A stretch of 64,000 nucleotides of DNA, taken from the NCBI GenBank assembly GCA_016858145.1, contig JAEHOE010000067.1:434001-498000 (forward strand), written 5' to 3'. Each line of letters begins with the position of its first letter. The first letter of the stretch is position 1. This stretch comes from Edaphochlamys debaryana. Taxonomy: Eukaryota > Chlorophyta > Chlorophyceae > Chlamydomonadales. Positions 58,005 through 64,000 of this stretch are shown here, one piece after another. The translations under genes were made by a program, and so were the position numbers. The notes below the pieces were generated by a model. It was not told the DNA's origin, ran no database searches, and worked only from the letters and a program-made list of their open reading frames with translations.

Positions 58005-60104
58005 TCACACCTGGTCCTCGTGCGGCACAACCAAGGTCCTCCAGCGGTGCGACCTCAGAAACAGCAAAGCCCGCTGACTGGCCCGGATGCTTGCCTCGAC
58101 AATCCCGCCCACAATCCTGCATTGTAAAGCGCTCCGCACTCGAGACAGTGCCACGTACACTTGGCCCGGAGCAAACACATGGTGCAGAACGGCATGCACA
58201 CGCTCCAGTGTCAAGCCCTGCGCCTTGTGCACAGTGAGCCCCCATCCGTAAATCAAAGGTAGCGCCAAACGTGCTCCGTACACAACCCCGTCTGTGCACT
58301 GAACTTCGAAGACATCCGGCTTAACAACAACCATTGCTTTTTGACCGTTACGCAGATCAAATTCTACTAACGGCCAATCCCCTTCACCACCCTCGCCCTC
58401 CAGCGGTGCCGCATCACGGCGCACCAGGTCAAGCAAACCTCTTGCCTGAGCAATAGTGTGGCCGTGCCTCATCGGCCATTCAGCACTTGACATGTCACCG
58501 CACTGCACAAACCCACAAACAATACCCCGTGTGCCGTTGACCAAAGCAGGGCTCATGTTCCGCACCAGCAGAACAGCAACCCCTGTCTTCAGCCGCAGCA
58601 CCGGAGGGGTGATAATGCCCTCGTAGATATCAGCTCCCTGCCCACCTGCCGCCTCCTCAGCAGACGCCTCTTCTTGGCCTTCACCCTCATCACGTGCAAC
58701 TCGTCCCTGCCCATTTCCTGCATTCACACCATCAACGGCACGATACACCCGTGAAGCCTCCAAGATATCCATGGCCTCCAGCCGCTCACGGTTTTCAGTC
58801 GCCGCCTCCTTCCGCCGGCAAAAGAGCTTGACTGAGCCCCCCTCAGGAAGCCTATTCTGCAGCATCGCATGTAAGGTCTCCCGCACCCGAGATGTGATCT
58901 TCCCATACGCAAGGTTATGCAGAAACCGGAAGTACTCGGCATCAGCTGCGTGGCGATGACTGCCTGCCAACTCCACATACTCAAACTCGACCCGCTTGAA
59001 GGCCTCAGAGTCAAAAAAGTACGGGACTTCAGGCCTGGCAATATGCAACGGCTGAACAGACACAGCAACGTTATCAGGCACAGGGCCTAGCTGTAACACG
59101 TCACACACAATAACCAGCTGAACTCCACCAAACGGGCTTGAATTCCCTTTTGCTATACGGGCAATTGCGTCCAACAGATCCATGAACCGGTATGACAGCA
59201 TGGAGGCCTCGTCTATGATGATGACCTTCACAGTGCGCCACCTAGCCCTTGCAGCCGCAGGCATGCTTGCCCACACAGCCTCAGGTGAACCATTGCCCAA
59301 ACGCACTGCAGCGGCACTATGGATCGTTACTCCCTCAATCCCAAGCGCACTCAGACCCGTACTTGACGTGACCCAGACAAAATTGGCGCAATGAATAGCT
59401 TCCAGACAAGGCCGTAACACGCGCATGATGAGAGTGCTCTTCCCCGCCCCAGCAAACCCTTGCACCACAACAGACTTGTTTACCCGCAGCAAGGCCTCCA
59501 GCTCAGCTACCGTAATGCTCTCTCGGCCCAGGCGCTCAGGTGCCTCCTCCTCATCGGGCCTTACTCCCGGCAGGTCTTCTTCCCCCGATGGAGCTAGGTC
59601 CACGTCTTCAAAAACCACACCAGCGGGCTGGTCCTCCTGTGAGGATGGCAGCGCAGACAGATCAATAGCTGCATCCTCATTTTCAACTTCATCAACGGCC
59701 TCGCACTCTGGGATTTCCTGCAGGTTCTCTTCAATGTCCTGCAGCGCGATCTCCATGCCCCGCCTAGGCGCATCCTTGCATACGACAGAGCCAGGGAGTG
59801 GAGTCCCAACCCAGCGCCTGTTGGACTGCGTCACGTTGTACCCATCCTTTAAGTGAAAGATTAGGCGTAAGATCTTTCCCCTTACTCGCTCGCAGTACAC
59901 AGCACCTATCCCTTCAGACAACGGGCCTGCAACGTTGGGGTAAGGCCGCCTGCGATAGTCCTTGGTGGCATGATCGTAGTAGTTCAAAAACAGCTTTGCA
60001 TGCTTCATGTCCAGAAGCTTGCCCCTGGACAGAACCATCATCATGTCGTCATGGCCCCTGAACGCTTCAGCCCATGTTCGGCACATGGGGCCAGAGAGCC
60101 CCAT
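58005..60104 (-). CDS. PIF1-like DNA helicase, intronless
   Basis: A single 699-aa frame starts at ATG 60104, with an in-frame TAA about 50 nt upstream, and ends in TGA at 58005. It has superfamily 1 motifs: Walker A GFAGAGKST (about 216-224), Walker B VIIIDEASML (about 293-302), motif V LTVHKAQGLTLERVH and motif VI GQVYVALSRVRS (about 647-658). This order and TVHKAQG are typical of PIF1/Helitron-type helicases. The N-terminal 200 residues are charged and unassigned, and a Glu-rich linker precedes Walker A. No HUH Rep nuclease or RPA domain is seen within or upstream. The lack of introns and the more A/T-rich codon use than its neighbours suggest a mobile-element or viral origin; a normal cellular PIF1 is less likely. 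Confidence 0.82.
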   Translation of the reverse strand: MGLSGPMCRTWAEAFRGHDDMMMVLSRGKLLDMKHAKLFLNYYDHATKDYRRRPYPNVAGPLSEGIGAVYCERVRGKILRLIFHLKDGYNVTQSNRRWVGTPLPGSVVCKDAPRRGMEIALQDIEENLQEIPECEAVDEVENEDAAIDLSALPSSQEDQPAGVVFEDVDLAPSGEEDLPGVRPDEEEAPERLGRESITVAELEALLRVNKSVVVQGFAGAGKSTLIMRVLRPCLEAIHCANFVWVTSSTGLSALGIEGVTIHSAAAVRLGNGSPEAVWASMPAAARARWRTVKVIIIDEASMLSYRFMDLLDAIARIAKGNSSPFGGVQLVIVCDVLQLGPVPDNVAVSVQPLHIARPEVPYFFDSEAFKRVEFEYVELAGSHRHAADAEYFRFLHNLAYGKITSRVRETLHAMLQNRLPEGGSVKLFCRRKEAATENRERLEAMDILEASRVYRAVDGVNAGNGQGRVARDEGEGQEEASAEEAAGGQGADIYEGIITPPVLRLKTGVAVLLVRNMSPALVNGTRGIVCGFVQCGDMSSAEWPMRHGHTIAQARGLLDLVRRDAAPLEGEGGEGDWPLVEFDLRNGQKAMVVVKPDVFEVQCTDGVVYGARLALPLIYGWGLTVHKAQGLTLERVHAVLHHVFAPGQVYVALSRVRSALQCRIVGGIVEASIRASQRALLFLRSHRWRTLVVPHEDQV

Positions 60105-62097
60105 CCTCCTGTCCCGATGGCCCTGCTGCCCTCCGCAACCTGCTAATTACGCGTTAGAGCTCGGTTGGAGTATAGTGCGCCCACGGTTACCACGGGGAAT
60201 GGGTCGCGTAGCAGATGGGTGAGGGGCTCAGCCCTTTTTCGCCCCCATGGGGGCGCCCAGCGCTTGTCAATGTCAAACCCCTGGATAGGCCTGACGCAGT
60301 GACGCTTCTGCCCTGCCTGGCCTGTGCGCCGGCGGGGCCTGCTGTAGGCACGCTATCCTCCTAGGCAGCTCCAATGCAAAGCTCAGCTGGGTACCAATAA
60401 CGCCTGTTATTGTGCCCTGCCAACCAGCTAACCTCCGCGACACCTTCCCGCATGCCTTCAGTTCGCCAACAACCAACCCCCACTCCCAAGACAAGATCCG
60501 CCGGCCAAGCCAACGCCTCGCCGCGGCCACCGGTGGCCAACCAGTGTTCCAACCATACCCGCAGATCAACTGCAAGGACATAGGACGACCAGCTGTCGTG
60601 AGGTACTCCTTGTCCATGGCTGACGCCCAGCAGTGCGTGCACTACCAAGAGTCAGTCCCTGCATGCTGCGTCCTCCGATGAATCAAAAAGAATCCAGTCT
60701 CAAAGCTGCAAGAACATGTCCCGCCCCTGCCTCCCCATGAGAAGGCCCGCCCTGCCCGACTGCCCTTACGGCATGAACAACATCCGCTTACCACCTACGC
60801 ACGCTCTGTCACACAGCTCCCCAGGCACCGTACCACAGGACCAGCCGGCTGCATGGAAGGACCAACAGGCACATGGTAGGAAAGGCGCACACCTGCGCAA
60901 ACAGCACAACACCTGCTTGGGAAGGGCCTCTTGTACGCTAGCCGCAATTCCTGGTGACTCAAGAGCACTGCCTTGCGCAGGTATCACAGCCCGCTCTGCG
61001 CCTCTGGCCGTCTAACTTGTCTCCCCTTCCACTTGCCCCACAGGCACACCCACCAAGCAAGCTTCACCACAGGACACGCCCTAACCCACACAAAAGCAAG
61101 AAAATCGTCCGACCAAAAGGAGGAGCAAAGCCAGGAGGGAACCCTTTGCGTGGTATACGTACTGCAGTACATTCATCCTGCTAGGGTGCGGCAGGTCCTA
61201 CTGCTACCGCCCGCACCTATCCAGTGTCTGCGCCGAACACACTATCGGCTTGGGGACCATGTCCAACTGTATCCAGCACTAGTAAGCACTGCCTTGCGCA
61301 GGTTTGGAACAGCCCGCCATAACCTCTGGTCCACTACCTTGTCGACCCTCCTACATGTCCCATCTGCACACCAACACACCGAACTCCCCCACAAAACACG
61401 CCCAGCATCCCGGCCTGGCGGGAGGAGACTCAGGCGGCTGACAACGCCTCCACCTAGGATAGCGCCGAGACCAAAAGCAGGAGGCCGGAGGTTACCCTTG
61501 GCCTGTTCATCCTGCTAGGGTGCGACAGGTCCTGCTTCTAGCGCCCGCAGCCCCCCCTGCCTGTACGCACTATCTACCTGGGGACCAAGGTCCAACTGCA
61601 TCCAGTACAGATCAAAGCACGCCAGCCTGCCGCGGATACACCGCTTTGCAGCGGCGCACACTCATCCCCGCTACGTTCTACAGGGGCGCCCTCCGCCCTG
61701 CTGCCCAGCCGAGAGCACTGCGCCGGCATCACCCTGCCATGCCCCTGCATAGGGACATGCCCTCGCACATCCACCCAGCTCCACCATCCTGCCTGTGCCG
61801 CATTACGGCTGCCCGTACGGTGATGACACGCATCGGCCTGTGCTCAAAGCATCCTGCACGTAATGATACACGTCTTCTGTTGAAGGTAAACCTGCTCTAT
61901 GATTTGCGTACGGAAGGGCAGCCCGGCACCAGCCTCGGCGCACAATGGCTCCGCTCCTCTGAAACTAAGCGTCATCCTGCCGTTCGGACAGAAGCTATGC
62001 ATCACCCGCCAACACGACTACGCATGCACCTAGTGTTGTGCAGCGGAAGCGTAAAACTGAGAAGCGCGCGTGCCAGATCAGGTATCTGACACGACAC
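60105..62097. other. Non-coding region with diverged tandem duplication
   Basis: No gene supported on either strand. About 60961-61620 consists of two diverged copies with a period of about 320-335 bp (listed separately). The segment has the same more A/T- and CA-rich character as the helicase ORF, so it could belong to the same inserted element. Confidence 0.45.
60961..61620. repeat. Two diverged tandem units of about 320-335 bp
   Basis: Landmarks repeat in the same order: GCACTGCCTTGCGCAGGT (60965 and 61286), CATCCTGCTAGGGTGCG (61174 and 61508) and GGGGACCA followed by GTCCAACTG (about 61252 and 61580). Spacer sequences are diverged and contain indels. Confidence 0.75.
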
Positions 62098-62712
62098 CTA
62101 GCTGCCCGCCGCCGCCGCCGCCGTGCGGCACTCCCGCTTGTGGCCTACCTCCCAGTGCGCCGCCTGGCACTCGCGGCAGCAGTAGCGAGCGGCTTCGCAG
62201 CCCCCGCACCGCTTCACGCGCAAAGATGCCTCGCTGGGCCCCGCCAGGTTGGTGCAGGCGGGGTTGGAGCAGCCCGGCAGAGACCGCCGGGCCTCGCTGG
62301 GAGGAGGCATGAGAGACACAGTCCTGCGAATGAACTTGGCAAAGCCGCTGAGCTCACCCGAAAGCCCCTCGGAGGCCCCACCCCCACAGCCCACGACCGC
62401 CTCGATCAGTGCCAGCAGTTCCGGCTCGCTCAGCGCCCCGCCCGGGCCGAGCGCCCCGCGGAGGGCGCTGAGGCTGGGGCCGCCGAGCCCTGCCCCGGCC
62501 GTCTCCCCGCCCTGCGCCTCCTCCGCCCCCGCTGCCGCCACCATCGCCTGAAGCCGGGAAGGAGCCCGAACAGCCAGGGCCCACAGGGCGTTTTGCGGCG
62601 GGGTGCGGCACGCCTCAGCCGTCTCCGCCAGTTGCAGTAGTCGCAGACCCACACGCAGGGCCCAGGCCGGGTCGAGCTCGGTCCACAAAAAGGCGCTCCA
62701 CTCGAGCTATGG
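62098..62712 (-). pseudogene. 5'-truncated MYND-finger paralogue D
   Basis: The minus strand encodes only the last about 200 residues of the MYND family, from EWSAFLWTEL to the finger (RCGGCEAARYCCRECQ, AHWEVGHKREC) and a short tail, with TAG at 62098-62100. It has a three-residue insertion (RLLQLAETAEA instead of RLAETAEA). Similarity to paralogues A-C stops abruptly at about 62709-62713, in the middle of exon 3; the upstream exons are absent and no start is evident. The sequence beyond the break is the left part of the probable KDZ element. It is a remnant left by truncation or insertion; the open frame itself is intact. Confidence 0.8.
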
Positions 62713-63127
62713 ACTGCTCCCCACATGTGCGGGAAAAGGGGGTTGGGGAGGGGAAAAAACCCCGGATTCCACGGTGCGTGGGGGGGATTAGCCCCTCGGC
62801 ATATATAATTACCGGAGCCCGCATTTTTGACAGCGCACAGATCGCTTCCAGCTCAGCTGCTATAGCATAAGGAAGCTAGGGGTGAGCCTCCGGGCTGGTG
62901 CGCGCGGCCGCCCCCGCAAGTTGGCCCCGCGACCATCGCAACGCTCTCCAACCCTATGCCGCACCGGCCACGCGTACCCTTGAGACCCGCCCCACCGTTG
63001 CCCATACTCACATAGACATTAAATCAGCACATACGGAGGACAGAAAGAGCTACCGGCGGTCTCCATGGGAGCGATGCTAAGTTCATGCACTGCTGCTAGT
63101 CGGGGCTAGTTCACCTACCTCACCTAA
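62713..63127. promoter_or_regulatory. Leader region of the probable KDZ element
   Basis: This non-coding stretch lies between the MYND breakpoint and the ATG at 63128. It contains a TATA-like ATATATAATT at 62801-62810, poly-G/poly-A runs (62740-62765) and no exon. If the element starts at the breakpoint, its terminal repeat should lie at about 62709-62760, but only one end is in the window, so an inverted repeat cannot be confirmed. Confidence 0.4.
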
Positions 63128-64000
63128 ATGGGCAAGGCGCGTGCCCATAAGAGTGCTCAGCAAAGGAAGAAGAGGGAGCGCGATAAGAAGAAGGGCAGAC
63201 TTACAAAGCCTGGCCTGGCTCAGGGCCTGGCTAGTCACAAGCTCGCCGGACATGTGAGGGCAGCAGCTCGAGCGCACGATAAACGGCACAAGCAGAAGCC
63301 TCTGGGCGGGACTGGCTTGCCCGCTTGTGACGATGACTACGGGACTGGGTGGCGCTATGACGAGGATGACAACGATGACGACGACTGGTGCTCGGCAGCC
63401 AGTGATCTGGAGGGCCTGGCGGCCCAACTCAGCGACGACGAGGAGGAGGACATGAGCGACCACGGCCTGCCTTACGACCCGGCTCTCACCGGTGCCTACC
63501 TCCACTTCTACTATGCCGCACACGTAGCTAGAGCTGCTCTACTGGCCGAGCAGCGGGCTGCCATGTGTCGCACGGTCCAAGCGGCGGCCGAACATGTTGA
63601 GTGCCCAACGTGCCACCGGCACGGGAGCCCTGCTGCCGCCCTCAGCCGCGAAGTCATCATCATCACCTGGGACCAGCCCGTAGAGGTCAAGGTACCTCGG
63701 CGTTGGTGCAGCGAATGCAGGCAGTACTTCTCCGTGCCGCCGTGCGCTGTCGACTGCCTCCCGGACACGGCGCTGGGCCTGACCCTGCCAAGCAGCAAGG
63801 ACTCGTACGTTGCTCTGTGGTGGCATCAGACGCTGCCCCAGCAGTTTGACGTGCTGGAGCGCTTTACGCGGCACATAAGCGCAGACCGCTTCTGTGCTGG
63901 CCTGCTCTCAAACTGGGAGCAGAACAGCGCTTCACTCCCGGCACGCCTGCCCGCCACGACTTTACGGAAGAGGCTGCGACCCGTCCTCTTAGCGTACCAC
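63128..64000 (+). CDS. Probable KDZ-type transposase ORF, N-terminal part (runs off right edge)
   Basis: The frame from ATG 63128 is open for 291 codons to the last base. The N terminus is very basic (MGKARAHKSAQQRKKRERDK), then acidic (YDEDDNDDDDW; SDDEEEDMSDHG). It is followed by a Cys cluster: HVECPTCHRHG, VKVPRRWCSECRQYFSVPPC and VDCLPD. A segment with LPSSKDSYVALWWHQTLPQQ and FDVLERFTRHISADRFCAGL comes next. This layout resembles the CxC clusters found in front of KDZ (Kyakuja-Dileera-Zisupton) transposases, known from fungi and green algae. The catalytic core would lie beyond 64000. No intron is needed. Assignment is from memory of the family, not an alignment. Confidence 0.6.
   Translation, partial: MGKARAHKSAQQRKKRERDKKKGRLTKPGLAQGLASHKLAGHVRAAARAHDKRHKQKPLGGTGLPACDDDYGTGWRYDEDDNDDDDWCSAASDLEGLAAQLSDDEEEDMSDHGLPYDPALTGAYLHFYYAAHVARAALLAEQRAAMCRTVQAAAEHVECPTCHRHGSPAAALSREVIIITWDQPVEVKVPRRWCSECRQYFSVPPCAVDCLPDTALGLTLPSSKDSYVALWWHQTLPQQFDVLERFTRHISADRFCAGLLSNWEQNSASLPARLPATTLRKRLRPVLLAYH

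Overview
The window looks like nuclear DNA of a GC-rich volvocine or other chlamydomonadalean green alga. The genes are split by many short introns with GTGAG/GTGCG donors and CAG acceptors. TGTAA sits downstream of two stop codons, as expected of the algal poly(A) signal. The set includes a plastid phosphate translocator, a kinase with a huge low-complexity insert, and MYND-finger paralogues. No RNA genes or CRISPR arrays were recognised. Gene models were spliced by eye from reading frame, splice sites and paralogue comparison.

Left part (1-21.6 kb): the 3' end of a secreted-protein gene (1-670) is followed by a complete tandem paralogue (2288-4772). The minus strand from 21604 to 5880 is then taken up by one very large, intron-rich gene for an alpha-2-macroglobulin-like secreted protein. 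It has a signal peptide and an SPKPK repeat at the N terminus and an EGF-like module at the C terminus.

Middle (24.3-39.2 kb): a Ser/Thr protein kinase on the plus strand (24303-29316) has roughly 750 residues inserted between its DLG and APE motifs and ends in a CaaX-like CVIC. A plastid phosphoenolpyruvate/phosphate translocator lies on the minus strand (34461-30934; nine exons, 392 aa predicted). A large disordered protein of unknown function follows on the plus strand (35291-39156, 1142 aa predicted).

Right part (40.6-64 kb): this is an accessory-looking region built around a lineage-specific MYND-finger family. Three full copies share intron positions and phases (A plus 40649-44239; B minus 49394-45651; C minus 54795-51270). 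A 5'-truncated fourth copy (D, 62098 to about 62712) abuts a probable KDZ transposon ORF with a Cys cluster (63128, open at the right edge). Between C and D lie an intronless PIF1-like helicase ORF (60104-58005), an uncertain Cys-motif ORF with Pro-rich and repeat flanks, and several degenerate tandem duplications. Truncated copies, mosaic paralogues and transposon-type ORFs suggest repeated local duplication and insertion.

The strongest leads are the kinase with the split activation segment and possible lipid anchor, the mosaic MYND cluster with its truncated copy at a transposon edge, and the apparently thioester-less alpha-2-macroglobulin.
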